In this document: in pieces, positions 31,695-41,328 of the stretch
Layout of the letters: every line of letters begins with the position of its first letter
Position numbering within the stretch: the stretch's first letter is position 1
The notes under the pieces: generated by a model
The model's database searches: none
What the model was told of the DNA's origin: nothing
What the model saw: the letters and a program-made list of their open reading frames with translations, nothing else
Made by a program: the position numbers and the translations under genes
Source: Spirochaetes bacterium GWB1_36_13
GTDB taxonomy: Bacteria > Spirochaetota > GWB1-36-13
Reading direction: 5' to 3'
Assembly (NCBI GenBank): GCA_001829155.1
Contig: MIAO01000144.1
Location: forward strand, 1 to 49,765
Length of the DNA: 49,765 nucleotides

Positions 31695-33536
31695 CTACTC
31701 GAGTACTTCCATTCCCAAAATACAGATATCATCGCTCATATTTTTTTTGGTTGTCGAAAATGCGATGAGTTCATGATAAATATTTTGAATCAATTCTTTG
31801 ATTGGAAGAGCGTGGTATTTTAATAAAACTTCGGCAAATATTTTTTCAAACTTGATATGAGCATTGTTTCTGACATCGGTCAATCCGTCAGTATAAAATA
31901 TGACTTTATCATCTTTTTCAAGCTTGAATTCTTTTTCTTCCAGTTTGATTTTTTCAAAAATACCGAGAATGCTTCCCTTGCCGTTTAAATAAATCAATTC
32001 TTTTTTTCTGATAATAATGGGGTAAGGATGCGCTGCTCTGGCGTATTTAAAAATTTTGGTATCAATGTTATAAACTCCGTAAAAAGCTGTCAAATAATAT
32101 TCGCTTGTTTTATCTTGAAGTTTTTCATTTAAATAAGTAAAAAGCCCTACAGGGTTCAGTTTATGACCGCCTGAATTATCCAAAATAATTTTCACCATAC
32201 TGGTGATCAGGGCGGAAGGAACCCCATGCCCCGAAATGTCGCTGATAAAGATACCAATCAGCTCCCGTTCCCTGAGACGGATAAAATCATATAAATCTCC
32301 TCCGATTTCTTCCATAGGTTCGTAAAGAGACGCAAAATTGACTTTCCCAAGATTCGGAAATTGAGAGGGAAGAAGATTTTTTTGGATATTTCTAGCGAGG
32401 ATCATCTCATTTTTGATTTGAGTATTTTGTTTTTCAATGACTGCGTAAAGTTCTCTGTTTTTTAGAATAGAGGGGATGAATGAGCAGATATTAGTAATCA
32501 TCTCAATATCGATTTCCCCAAGTTTTATCTCATGGGAAAAATTCCAGAGCTGAAGCACCCCAATGGATTGGGTCTGATCCGCTATAGGGATAATCAGAAT
32601 ACTTTTGAGTTGTTTATCCGTCATTTCAAGAGCAATGCGGTCTTTTTCGCGCATCTTGACTCTTTGAATAGCCTGCACATCGCTGATATAATAAGGGCTG
32701 TTGTTAAAAAACGCTTCACAGGCGAGGGTTTGAGATGGTTCGTGAGGATTTAAAGAGGGAGCGTTCTCAAAGTTTTGAAAGTAGTCAATCTGCTGCTGAA
32801 TAATGAATTCATAATCAGGGTGAGACGAATAACCGTCTATCGTAATCAATTTATTGTTATTCACTATCTGAATAAAGCCGAGATCGAAATTAAAAAAACT
32901 AATAAACTGTTCAATCAAAATCCGGTAAAGTTTATGAAAAGATTCAATCTTATTCAGATTGGCTGAAATAGAAAGGAGCTGTTTGTATTTTTCCCTGATA
33001 ATAATAGCTTCGTCTTTCTTTTTACGGATATTTTCTTCTTGAAGCAGAATGGCTGCCGGATAATAAAAAATATCCAACAAGAGCTGAATCGTCAGTTCAG
33101 TATCGATGGAGAATTTTTTTTTGTTATTAAAAATTTGGAGGATACCCAAGTTTTTTTCGCTTTTTTTCCCGATCGGAAAATAATAAGCCTGCTCAATATC
33201 CCAAAGTTCAAACCTTTGACGGATATAAGAGTCTTCTGCAAGAGATCTTTTATGGATATTCAGGATTTTATTATTTTCAATGCATTCAGTCAAATGAGGG
33301 TGAAGAGAATAGTGAACTCTTGAATGAAGGTAAATGGATTCTGTCTGTTTTAAATTTTTCGGAAGATGAATGTAGGAAAGATTTAAGTACTGATTTTCTT
33401 CTAAAAGATAAATCACAATTCCGTCACAGTTCACTGTTTTTTTAGCCTCTTCCTTTAAAAAATCAAAAATCTCGTCAATTGTTTTTGTTTGTGTTAAGCT
33501 TTCTTCGATTTGAGATTTTTTTTCGAGACTTAGCAT
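31695..33536 (-). CDS. GAF-containing SpoIIE serine phosphatase (second copy)
   Basis: A 613-residue protein. Two GAF-like regions (about 15-165, with CDGIVIYLLEENQYLNLSYI; and about 190-345, with QSIGVLQLWNFS) are followed by a coiled-coil linker and a PP2C/SpoIIE domain (about 395-612): EIGGDLYDFIRL, FISDISGHGVPSALI and VIFYTDGLTDV. It has the same architecture as the protein at 18833-20632 but is clearly divergent, so it is probably a separate signalling branch. GAGG lies six bases before the ATG. It is the last gene of a long minus-strand run. Confidence 0.92.
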   Translation of the reverse strand: MLSLEKKSQIEESLTQTKTIDEIFDFLKEEAKKTVNCDGIVIYLLEENQYLNLSYIHLPKNLKQTESIYLHSRVHYSLHPHLTECIENNKILNIHKRSLAEDSYIRQRFELWDIEQAYYFPIGKKSEKNLGILQIFNNKKKFSIDTELTIQLLLDIFYYPAAILLQEENIRKKKDEAIIIREKYKQLLSISANLNKIESFHKLYRILIEQFISFFNFDLGFIQIVNNNKLITIDGYSSHPDYEFIIQQQIDYFQNFENAPSLNPHEPSQTLACEAFFNNSPYYISDVQAIQRVKMREKDRIALEMTDKQLKSILIIPIADQTQSIGVLQLWNFSHEIKLGEIDIEMITNICSFIPSILKNRELYAVIEKQNTQIKNEMILARNIQKNLLPSQFPNLGKVNFASLYEPMEEIGGDLYDFIRLRERELIGIFISDISGHGVPSALITSMVKIILDNSGGHKLNPVGLFTYLNEKLQDKTSEYYLTAFYGVYNIDTKIFKYARAAHPYPIIIRKKELIYLNGKGSILGIFEKIKLEEKEFKLEKDDKVIFYTDGLTDVRNNAHIKFEKIFAEVLLKYHALPIKELIQNIYHELIAFSTTKKNMSDDICILGMEVLE

Positions 33537-33549
33537 AAAGACCTCATTT

Positions 33550-34590
33550 TTATTTCAAAGTTTTAAAATTGTAGGGAGGGTAAAAAATACCTTTATTGGT
33601 AATAATGCCTGTAATCAGAGAGGCTGGAGTAACATCAAAAGCGGGTGAAAAAACATCGACATTCAATGGCGCTGTCTGGGTCTTGGAGTTGAAAAAAATA
33701 ACCTCATCCCTGCTTCTGAATTCAATCGGGATTTCATTTCCGGTTTTAATGTTAAAATCAAAAGTCGATACAGGAGCCGCAATATAAAAGGGAATCTTAT
33801 GATAAGAAGCCAGTACTGCCAGCTGATAAGTGCCGATTTTATTGGCGCTGTCCCCGTTGAGAGCAATTCGATCGGCGCCTGCGATAATCAAATCTATTTT
33901 TTTTGATTTCATTAAAGCTCCCGCCATATTATCGGTCAAAAGAGTAGTTTTGATGCCTGATTTCAGAAGTTCATAAGCGGTCAATCTTGAGCCTTGGAGA
34001 AGAGGGCGGGTTTCCAGAGGAAAAACTTCAATTTTTTTCCCCCTGTCGTGGGCTAGATAAAAGCCTGATAAAGCAGTTCCAAGCCCTGATGTGGCAAGTC
34101 CTCCGGCATTACAGATTGTCATTGCGTTTATTTCAGATTTGTCTTTCATGAGCGAGTAGGCGTGTTCGCCGATTTCAAGACACATTTGATAGTCTTCTTC
34201 TTCAATTTTGACAGCTTCCTGAAAAAGTTTTTCTTTGATAGTTTCCAGATTGCTTTCTGTTTCAATGAGTTTTTGAAAGTATTTTTTCATCCTCTCTAAA
34301 GCCCAGAAAAGATTGACCGCAGTCGGCCGGGTTGATTTTAAGACTTCAAAGGCTTTATTGAATTCTTTGATGATTCCAATTTTTTCCTTAAAAGGATTGA
34401 TATGAACAACAAGACCATAGGCAGCAGCAATTCCGATTGCGGGAGCTCCCCGGACTACTAGGCGTTTTATGGCATCTTCCATTTGTTCTAATGTCGTAAT
34501 CTGAATATAAATTTCTTCTTCAGGTAGCTGTGTCTGGTCAATGAGCCTGACAAAATTACGAAATCCTTCAACCGGTTTAAAATTAATCAT
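33550..34590 (-). CDS. mtnA: S-methyl-5-thioribose-1-phosphate isomerase
   Basis: A 346-residue protein. It has VVRGAPAIGIAAAYG (46-59), the catalytic C160 in TICNAGGLATSGLGTA, and D240 in IIAGADRIALNGDSANKIG, matching MtnA rather than eIF2B-like relatives. It converts methylthioribose-1-phosphate to the ribulose isomer in methionine salvage. No other mtn gene is in the window. It overlaps the upstream membrane-protein gene by eight bases, with an RBS AGGAGAGG inside that gene. Confidence 0.94.
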   Translation of the reverse strand: MINFKPVEGFRNFVRLIDQTQLPEEEIYIQITTLEQMEDAIKRLVVRGAPAIGIAAAYGLVVHINPFKEKIGIIKEFNKAFEVLKSTRPTAVNLFWALERMKKYFQKLIETESNLETIKEKLFQEAVKIEEEDYQMCLEIGEHAYSLMKDKSEINAMTICNAGGLATSGLGTALSGFYLAHDRGKKIEVFPLETRPLLQGSRLTAYELLKSGIKTTLLTDNMAGALMKSKKIDLIIAGADRIALNGDSANKIGTYQLAVLASYHKIPFYIAAPVSTFDFNIKTGNEIPIEFRSRDEVIFFNSKTQTAPLNVDVFSPAFDVTPASLITGIITNKGIFYPPYNFKTLK

Positions 34591-35377
34591 GGTGAGACCT
34601 CTCCTCTCGAATTCTTTTCAAAGTTTTTTTTAAGAAAGCTTCATATTTTTTTGCGTGAACTTTATATAAAATACTGGATAAAATTAAAAGCAAAAACAAT
34701 AAAAGAGAAATAAGTAGCATAAAAGCAGTACTGGAAAAATCAATGCCGAGAAAATAAAGCGGGTATTGATTGACCACTTGAAAGAGATAAAAGTCAATTT
34801 TTTTATTAAAAACAATAAAAAAAGGGAGAAAGATAAAAATCATGGTAATAGCCGAAAGATCCCTGTAAATCAAAAGCCATTTAAATTGTTTCATATAAGG
34901 AAATTTTTTAAGGAAACGGTTTTTTATTTGAAGAAGAAAAAAATAGCTCATGATAGAAGGATAAAGAGGAAGAGTGTTAAATAAAATAAAAAATGTATTA
35001 ATAACCCAGAAATAAAGTATAAAATTCTCGCTCCAGAAAATCAATGCCGGATAATTTAATTTGATCAGGAGAAGCAGGAAAAAATTAAGAGAAAGGGTAA
35101 ATCCAAGAGAAGCTATTTTTACCGGAGATTCTTCTATTTCATCCAGAAAAGCTTTTGAAGTATTTCTGAGAAACCCGATCGGAACTCCTAATAAAACCGT
35201 TGAAGTAATCGGAAGGATGATCCCTGTAAAGACGGGAAGCTGCTGAATGGGATTAAATTTTTTCTCACTGCTGAATGAAAGGCGGGTTATTTTGAGAAAA
35301 ATATGAGAAAAAAAAGAATAAATGCAGGCGATAATAAAGAAAAAGCCTATTTTTGCGATTATGTCAATCATTACCAT
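34583..35377 (-). CDS. Multi-pass membrane protein, possibly a degenerate site-2 protease homologue
   Basis: A 264-residue protein with about six hydrophobic segments. The order of features resembles M50B site-2 proteases: a first helix, then FNPIQQLPVFTGIILPITST and GVPIGFLRNTSK (compare NPL-DPLGTLLLPL and GWAKPVPVN), then IASLGFTLSLNFFLLLL and INTFFILFNTLPLYPSIMS (compare FNLLPIPPLDG). However, HExxH and the metal Asp are absent (SHIFL and LPLYPSIM at those positions), so if the relation is real the protein is catalytically dead. This is inference from layout. It overlaps mtnA. Confidence 0.6.
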   Translation of the reverse strand: MVMIDIIAKIGFFFIIACIYSFFSHIFLKITRLSFSSEKKFNPIQQLPVFTGIILPITSTVLLGVPIGFLRNTSKAFLDEIEESPVKIASLGFTLSLNFFLLLLIKLNYPALIFWSENFILYFWVINTFFILFNTLPLYPSIMSYFFLLQIKNRFLKKFPYMKQFKWLLIYRDLSAITMIFIFLPFFIVFNKKIDFYLFQVVNQYPLYFLGIDFSSTAFMLLISLLLFLLLILSSILYKVHAKKYEAFLKKTLKRIREERSHHD

Positions 35378-35387
35378 CTGGACACCT

Positions 35388-36023
35388 TTATTCAGTGAAA
35401 ATACTATGAGCTAAATCAGAAAGTTCTTTTTTAATCTTTGTCTGGGATTTTAAATAAATCCGAGTCTCAAGATCAAGAAGAAAATTATCAACCGCTGCTT
35501 TAAAATCTTCTTTATTTATTTTTAATTCATGGGTTAAAAAATAAATCATTTCCAGAGCCTGTTTAATTTTATCAATATCCCGGTAGTAAAGCTGGAATGA
35601 AATCTCATTCACAATATCTTGTGAAAAAGTTCCCTGTCCCAGCTGCTCAAGGAATTTTTTTAATTTATTTTCTTTTTTGAGTTTAGTAAATGTGATAATG
35701 AGGGGGTCTAAAAAGTTTGGTTTTTTTCTTTTTAAAAATTTTTCATAAAAAGTTTCAGCCATTTTTTCATGATCCAGATCTGAATCTGAAAGCAGCTCAA
35801 AAACTCTTAAAGAAACCGCAAAACGGGCAGCGACTTTTTGGATATCAATATTTTCATGATGGAGAGCTTTATCCAGATAAGGCACAAGGAGCTCTTCTTT
35901 GATCTGCTTTCCATAAGGTTCGGTCGTCATAAAAGTAAGGGTGGAAAGGCTTTGTTTCCAGTCAGAAGGATCGTGGCTTTTTTCAAGCCCTTCGACGACC
36001 CATTGAAATTCTTTCAAAATCAC
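35388..36023 (-). CDS. Hypothetical helical (HEAT-like) protein
   Basis: A 211-residue protein starting at GTG with GGAG five bases upstream. It is almost entirely helical, with paired helices resembling HEAT repeats (PYLDKALHHENIDIQKVAARFA, FLDPLIITFTKLKKENKL), and is lysine-rich. There is no signal or membrane segment. It lies between trpA and the membrane-protein gene in the same direction. The role is unknown, perhaps a protein scaffold. Confidence 0.62.
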   Translation of the reverse strand: MILKEFQWVVEGLEKSHDPSDWKQSLSTLTFMTTEPYGKQIKEELLVPYLDKALHHENIDIQKVAARFAVSLRVFELLSDSDLDHEKMAETFYEKFLKRKKPNFLDPLIITFTKLKKENKLKKFLEQLGQGTFSQDIVNEISFQLYYRDIDKIKQALEMIYFLTHELKINKEDFKAAVDNFLLDLETRIYLKSQTKIKKELSDLAHSIFTE

Positions 36024-36102
36024 GCAAACTCCAATTGTTTTTATAGAATAAATTTAAAAAAAAATCCCCTTTCTTCAAAATAAATGAATTCTATTCTCTT
36101 GC

Positions 36103-36897
36103 TCAATGGCAGACTTTTGCCAGAGAAAGAAAAAAAGTCTTTAATTCTTCAAAAGGGCTCTGATTTTTCAAGTCATTTTCCATTCGATTGATTAAGGCGC
36201 TGCCGACGATAAACCCATCCAGATGACTGTAATATTTTTGAATCATTTCAGGGGATGAAATTCCAAATCCAAGCGCGACAGGAAGGCGAATCGTTTTTTT
36301 GACTTCCTGAATTTTTTCAATCAACCCCTCATCCAGATTTTTTCTCTCCCCTGTTACTCCCGCCACTGAAACCATGTAAATAAAACCTTCTGCGAATTTT
36401 TGGATAGCATGAAGCCTTTTTTGATTGGTCACCGGAGTAGCCAGAAAAATAGAAATAATTTCTTGGTTTTTAAGAGCCTTGTAAAAAGGAGTTGCTTCTT
36501 CAGGGGGTAAATCAACGCTAAGAATCCCATCCACTCCTGATGCTTTCGCGTCTTTTGCGAACTTTTCAAATCCGTATGAGAAAAAAGGATTCAAGTATCC
36601 CATCAAAATAATGGGAGTAGAATATTTCTTTTTAAAATTTGAAACCAGGTTTAAAATTTTTTTAAGAGAAATTGAGTTTTTGAGGGCGCGCTCCATAGCA
36701 GCCTGAATCACCGGTCCGTCAGCCATAGGATCTGAAAAAGGAACTCCGATTTCAATTATATCTGCGCCGTTTGAAGCGTATAGCTCTAAAATTTTTTCTG
36801 TTGTTTCAATATCAGGATCCCCGGCGGTCAAATAGGGAATAAAAGCTTTTTGATTTTTCTTTAAAAGCTCTTCAAAGACTTTTGTGATTTTGTTCAT
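36103..36897 (-). CDS. trpA: Tryptophan synthase alpha subunit
   Basis: A 264-residue TIM-barrel enzyme with the catalytic pair E49 ([12 protein letters not shown]) and D60 (PMADGPVIQ), PYLTAGDPD (21-29) and phosphate-binding loops [10 protein letters not shown] and GFGISSPE. It cleaves indole-3-glycerol phosphate to indole and passes indole to TrpB. Its ATG overlaps the trpB stop (ATGA-type overlap of four bases). The other trp genes (trpE, D, C, F) are not in this window. Confidence 0.97.
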   Translation of the reverse strand: MNKITKVFEELLKKNQKAFIPYLTAGDPDIETTEKILELYASNGADIIEIGVPFSDPMADGPVIQAAMERALKNSISLKKILNLVSNFKKKYSTPIILMGYLNPFFSYGFEKFAKDAKASGVDGILSVDLPPEEATPFYKALKNQEIISIFLATPVTNQKRLHAIQKFAEGFIYMVSVAGVTGERKNLDEGLIEKIQEVKKTIRLPVALGFGISSPEMIQKYYSHLDGFIVGSALINRMENDLKNQSPFEELKTFFLSLAKVCH

Positions 36898-38087
36898 TGC
36901 ATATTCTCCATAATTTCCTTGACCTGGATGACATCTTTATCGCCTCTTCCTGAAAGGTTTAAAATGATAAGCTGATTTTTAAATTCTTCGGCATGAGAAA
37001 TCAGATATCCAACGGCATGGCTTGATTCCAAAGCGGGGATAATCCCTTCTTCTTTTGCTAAAGTAGAAAATCCGTTTAATGCTTCCTCATCGGTTGCGTA
37101 AGAATAGGAAGCCCGTTTTATTTCTCTTAAAAAACTGTGTTCAGGTCCTACGCTGGCGTAATCCAATCCCGCCGATACAGAATGAGTGGTAAGCGCCTGT
37201 CCGTTTTCATCTTGCAAAAGATAACTTTTTGTCCCTTGAAAAACACCGACTCTGCCGCCTGCAAATCTTGCCGCATGAAGACCGGATTCAATTCCTTTTC
37301 CCCCTGCTTCAACCCCGATCAGACGCACTTTTTTATCTTTGATAAAAGACGAGAAAATCCCGATTGCGTTGCTTCCTCCGCCCACACACGCAATAACAGC
37401 GTCAGGGAGTCTTTTTTCAGCTTTTTTGATCTGTTTATAAGCCTCAGTTCCGATTACTGACATAAATTCCCTGACCATATAAGGATAAGGATGGGCTCCG
37501 AAAGCGGTTCCTAAAACATAATGAGTGTCTTTGACATGGGTGACCCAGTCGCGAAACGCTTCGTTGATCGCATCTTTTAAAGTCTTGCTTCCGCTGTCAA
37601 TTCCAATCACTTCTGTGCCTAATAACTGCATCCTGAAAACATTGAGAGACTGTCTTCTCATGTCTTCTGTGCCCATATAGACCCGGCATTTAAGACCAAG
37701 GAGAGAAGCTGCGGTAGCGGTGGCAACACCATGCTGACCTGCTCCTGTTTCAGCAATGACACGGGTTTTGCCCATTTTTTTTGCAAGGAGAACCTGTGCC
37801 AGCGCATTATTAATTTTATGGGCGCCGGTATGGCAGAGGTCTTCCCTTTTTAAATAAAGTTTAAACTGAAATTTTTTTGAAAGTTTTTCAGCAAAATAAA
37901 GAGGAGTGGGTCTGCCGACATAGTTTTTAAGATAAGATTTCAATTCATTTTGAAATTTTTTATCTTTCCTCATTTTCACAAATGTTTCTTTCAGTTCTTC
38001 AATGGCCGGCATCAGGGTTTCAGAGACAAAGCAGCCTCCAAAATCCCCGAAATATCCGTTTTGGTCGGGAATATTCTTGTATTTCAC
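36894..38087 (-). CDS. trpB: Tryptophan synthase beta subunit
   Basis: A 397-residue PLP enzyme of normal TrpB1 length, starting at GTG with GAGG upstream. The PLP lysine is K91 in [26 protein letters not shown] binds the PLP phosphate, and [15 protein letters not shown] is conserved. It condenses indole with serine. It lies directly downstream of iorB and couples to trpA, so an iorA-iorB-trpB-trpA transcript is likely. Confidence 0.97.
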   Translation of the reverse strand: MKYKNIPDQNGYFGDFGGCFVSETLMPAIEELKETFVKMRKDKKFQNELKSYLKNYVGRPTPLYFAEKLSKKFQFKLYLKREDLCHTGAHKINNALAQVLLAKKMGKTRVIAETGAGQHGVATATAASLLGLKCRVYMGTEDMRRQSLNVFRMQLLGTEVIGIDSGSKTLKDAINEAFRDWVTHVKDTHYVLGTAFGAHPYPYMVREFMSVIGTEAYKQIKKAEKRLPDAVIACVGGGSNAIGIFSSFIKDKKVRLIGVEAGGKGIESGLHAARFAGGRVGVFQGTKSYLLQDENGQALTTHSVSAGLDYASVGPEHSFLREIKRASYSYATDEEALNGFSTLAKEEGIIPALESSHAVGYLISHAEEFKNQLIILNLSGRGDKDVIQVKEIMENMQ

Positions 38088-38105
38088 GAAATCAACCTCT
38101 TTTTT

Positions 38106-38576
38106 TTATGAACGGGCTTCTTTTAAACCGATTTCAAAAGCTTTTAAATTAATATCCAGAATAGAAGGTTTTATCAGCTCTTTTAAACTCTCTGCCCACA
38201 TTTCTTGTTCAATCTGAAAAAGAGACGAGAGTTTTCCCAGACCGAAAATATTGAGAGACCTGGGATTGGGAAGTTTTGCTTTATCTTCGTCTGTCAATTG
38301 GATAATCTTACCATTTTCTTTTAAAAGATGTTTGTATCTTCTTGTCTCGTTTGGATGAAAAGACAGTAAAATATCCGCGCTTTTTAAACGGACAGTGGGG
38401 GAAGCAATTTTATTTTCAGAAAAACGGATATGAGAAATAACAGAACCGCCTCTTTGAGACATTCCGTGAATTTCACTTTTTTTCACATCATATCCTTTTT
38501 TTACCATCACAAGGCTTAAAATATTACTGGCAAGGATCGTTCCCTGCCCTCCGATTCCGGCTATAATCACATCCAT
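38106..38576 (-). CDS. iorB: Indolepyruvate ferredoxin oxidoreductase, beta subunit
   Basis: A 156-residue protein from the ATG at 38576, which overlaps the iorA stop (TAATG); the frame is open 120 bases upstream only through iorA. It begins DVIIAGIGGQGTILASNILS and continues SEIHGMSQRGGSVISHIRFS, the two conserved motifs of the gamma/beta subunit of 2-oxoacid:ferredoxin oxidoreductases. At about 155 residues it is slightly shorter than most (about 190), with a short C-terminus. With IorA it decarboxylates aryl pyruvates, reducing ferredoxin. Confidence 0.9.
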   Translation of the reverse strand: MDVIIAGIGGQGTILASNILSLVMVKKGYDVKKSEIHGMSQRGGSVISHIRFSENKIASPTVRLKSADILLSFHPNETRRYKHLLKENGKIIQLTDEDKAKLPNPRSLNIFGLGKLSSLFQIEQEMWAESLKELIKPSILDINLKAFEIGLKEARS

Positions 38577-40318
38577 TATTTTTCCTCCTTTGAAATTGCT
38601 TGAAACGGACAGACTTGAAAACAAAGTCCGCATCCGTTGCAGGAAAGCGAGTCGATTCTTACTTTTCCGTTTTCCTGTTTGATTAAAGCAGGGCACCCGG
38701 TTTTAAGACAAGCACCGCAGGCTTTACATTTATCCTGATCGACCCGATAGGGTTTGTCAGGAGGGACAATGAGTACGCAGGGCCGGGTGGTAATAATCAC
38801 TGAAAGTTCATCTTCTTTTGCCAAAGAATCTTTCAATGCTTCTTCAATCGCTTTTAAATCATAATTTTCAATGACTTTGACATCTTTAATTCCAATGCCC
38901 CGGCAAAGGCTTTCGATATTGATTTCATTGGCCTTTTCTCCTGAAAGAGTTTTTCCGGTTCCCGGATTGTTCTGTCCGCCGGTCATGGCTGTAATGCGGT
39001 TGTCTAAAATAAGAATTGTGCCGGTTCCCTTATTATAGTATGTAGCAATCAGATTGTTGATTCCTGTATGAAAAAAAGTGGAATCCCCGATGACAGAAAC
39101 GACTTTTTTCGCTTCTTCAGGAGGAAGGACTTTTTTCATTCCGTGCATCATTCCAATCGAAGCGCCCATGCAGATAGTGGTATGGAGGGCGTCTAAAGGA
39201 GGAAGTGTGCCCAGGGTGTAGCATCCGATGTCTCCGTCAACAATGAGTTTGAGTTTATTGGTGATCCAGAAAACAGGGCGGTGAGGGCATCCCGCGCACA
39301 TGACAGGCGGCCGGGGAGGAACCGTGGTATCAATTTCAACCGTAATTTTTTTGCCGGTAATAATCTCAACTATTTTATCGGGATCAAGTTCTCCCTCTAT
39401 CATTGGATCGGGTTTGGATAAAGGATTCAGACCCATTATTTTTAAATTTTCTTCAAAAAAACGGTCGAGTTCTTCAATAACAAAAAGTTTTTTCACTTTT
39501 TGAGAAAACTCTTTGATTTTTGATTCAGGAAGCGGCCAGCTCATCCCCAGCTTGAGAAAGGAAGCGTTGGGAAAAACTTCCTTACAGTATTCATAAGCAA
39601 TGCCTGAAGTGACAATTCCGATTTCAGTGTCTTTATATTCCGCTGAATTAAAAGACAAGGTTTCAGCGTAAGCTTTCAGTTTATTGAATCTTTCTTCCAC
39701 AAAAGTATGTCTTTTTTTCGCATAAGCTGGAATCATGACGAATTTTTGATTATTTTTATCAAAACTGAGAGAAACAGGCGATTGTTTTCTTTCCTCAAGA
39801 GTGACCAAACTTTCTCCGTGAGAGACTCTTGTGGTGGTTCTTAAGATGACAGGCGTATCAAACTGTTCGCTGATCTCAAAGGCGAGTTTGGTCATTTTTC
39901 TGGCTTCATCAGAATCGGAAGGCTCTAAAACGGGAAGTTTGCCAAACCGCCCGAAATGTCTCGTATCCTGTTCATTTTGAGAACTGTGCATAGCAGGGTC
40001 GTCTGCAACCACAATGACCAGTCCGCCCTTCACTCCTGTATAGGTCAGGGTCATTAAAGGGTCTGCCGCCACATTGAGTCCGACATGTTTCATCGTAACC
40101 AGAGTTCTGGCTCCTGCGAAACTGGCGCCGATTCCGGCTTCTAAAGCTGTTTTTTCATTGGATGACCATTCACTGTAAATTTCTTTGTAGAAACGGATAT
40201 TTTCAAGAATTTCTGTACTGGGTGTGCCGGGATAGGCTGAAGCAAAAATAACTCCTGCTTCATAAGCTCCTCTGGCTATTGCTTGATTGCCGGAAAGCAG
40301 TTTTTTTTCAATTTTCAA
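38576..40318 (-). CDS. iorA: Indolepyruvate ferredoxin oxidoreductase, alpha subunit
   Basis: A 580-residue protein starting at TTG, with GAGGGGG upstream. N-terminal pyrimidine-binding domain (GAYEAGVIFASAYPGTPSTE), central TPP-binding domain (GDSTFFHTGINNLIATYYNK, ILDNRITAMTGGQNNPGTG), and C-terminal ferredoxin domain with CKACGACLKTGCPAL and CNGCGLCFQVCPF. In the second cluster all cysteines are present; the first is CxxCxxCx4C rather than CxxCxxCx3C, as is usual in IorA. It oxidises indolepyruvate and related 2-oxoacids to the acyl-CoA in anaerobic amino-acid metabolism. Confidence 0.95.
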   Translation of the reverse strand: MKIEKKLLSGNQAIARGAYEAGVIFASAYPGTPSTEILENIRFYKEIYSEWSSNEKTALEAGIGASFAGARTLVTMKHVGLNVAADPLMTLTYTGVKGGLVIVVADDPAMHSSQNEQDTRHFGRFGKLPVLEPSDSDEARKMTKLAFEISEQFDTPVILRTTTRVSHGESLVTLEERKQSPVSLSFDKNNQKFVMIPAYAKKRHTFVEERFNKLKAYAETLSFNSAEYKDTEIGIVTSGIAYEYCKEVFPNASFLKLGMSWPLPESKIKEFSQKVKKLFVIEELDRFFEENLKIMGLNPLSKPDPMIEGELDPDKIVEIITGKKITVEIDTTVPPRPPVMCAGCPHRPVFWITNKLKLIVDGDIGCYTLGTLPPLDALHTTICMGASIGMMHGMKKVLPPEEAKKVVSVIGDSTFFHTGINNLIATYYNKGTGTILILDNRITAMTGGQNNPGTGKTLSGEKANEINIESLCRGIGIKDVKVIENYDLKAIEEALKDSLAKEDELSVIITTRPCVLIVPPDKPYRVDQDKCKACGACLKTGCPALIKQENGKVRIDSLSCNGCGLCFQVCPFQAISKEEK

Positions 40319-40497
40319 AATTCCCCCTCATCCTTAAGGATTATTTACAAAATCATTTGATTTTTTTTAATTTTATACAAGAAAATATATAAAAAAGTAG
40401 GGTTTAATTAAAATTTAAATTCGATAAAAAAACTGCTTGGGTAAAACAAATCTTTCGATTTAAAACTAAGATAGGATGAAGGCAGGTTAAAAACAAA

Positions 40498-40525
40498 AAA
40501 GCTTCGGAACTAAATCCGAAGCTTT
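40498..40525 (-). terminator. Intrinsic terminator of the SurA-N-like gene
   Basis: AAAGCTTCGGA and TCCGAAGCTTT form an 11-bp stem with a short loop. On the minus strand it is followed by a T-run (TTTTTTGTTTTT). It lies between the periplasmic protein gene and iorA. The rest of 40319-40497 is AT-rich, with no gene seen. Confidence 0.88.
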
Positions 40526-40558
40526 AAAATCTATAAAATGATTGAATTGAAAATGAGA

Positions 40559-41137
40559 TTATTCAAAAACTGAATCGTTGATCTTAATTGCTTTTTCAGC
40601 GCTGACTTTGTCGCGGAGTTTTGCGAGAAGCATCATGGCTTTTTGCTGTTTCAGTTTTTCTTCAATAATTTCAGAAGCTTTTGCGGCTGAAATATCTTTA
40701 AATTTATCTTTATACTGATTGTAAACCGATTCAATTTCTTCATCTTTAATTTTTCCGACTTTAGGCATCAGCACAGTGTCCACATATTTTTTCAGGTAAA
40801 TCTGTTCCTGAACATAAGACTGAATCTTCAAAGAAATTCCTGAGAGCCATTTTTCATCCACAAATTTCTTGCTCTTATTCTCTTCTTTGATTCTTTCTAC
40901 TAAAAGCTGGTTGGCAATATATCCGCCTAAAAATTCAGACTGGTGTTGTTTGCTTTTTCGCATCGGAGTGGTATCGATTTGATAATTACTCATAATTTCC
41001 ATCACATCGAGATAATCATTGTAAAGGGTATTGAATTCTTTTTTTGAAATGACCTTATCGTCAACCTTTGCGACCCAGTCGCCGGTCTGTGCATAAAGGA
41101 CACTGGTAAAAAGAAAAATAAAAAAGAATTTTTTCAT
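40559..41137 (-). CDS. Periplasmic SurA-N-like protein without PPIase domain
   Basis: A protein of 192 residues from the ATG at 41137, which has GGAG seven bases upstream; an ATG 12 bases earlier overlaps that RBS. Signal peptide MKKFFFIFLFTSVLYAQ. The mature part starts WVAKVDDKVISKKEFNTLYN, the strand-helix opening of SurA/PrsA chaperone domains, then long helices (GGYIANQLLVERIKEEN, KIQSYVQEQIYLKKYVD). No rotamase domain follows. It probably acts as a periplasmic chaperone. A strong terminator follows. Confidence 0.72.
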   Translation of the reverse strand: MKKFFFIFLFTSVLYAQTGDWVAKVDDKVISKKEFNTLYNDYLDVMEIMSNYQIDTTPMRKSKQHQSEFLGGYIANQLLVERIKEENKSKKFVDEKWLSGISLKIQSYVQEQIYLKKYVDTVLMPKVGKIKDEEIESVYNQYKDKFKDISAAKASEIIEEKLKQQKAMMLLAKLRDKVSAEKAIKINDSVFE

Positions 41138-41328
41138 TTTTTTCTCCATTGAATGTAAAGTTTTTTTGAGTTTTTAGAAAAACTCAATATTTAGATAAAT
41201 AATATAACCCAATTTAAAAAACTTTCAAAGTTAATTTCTCAACTCAGAAATGAAAAAAATAAAAAAACGCTTTCTATCATGCTTATTTTTATTGTACTTA
41301 TCTTAAAAAATATTTTTCAGGGAAGCGG

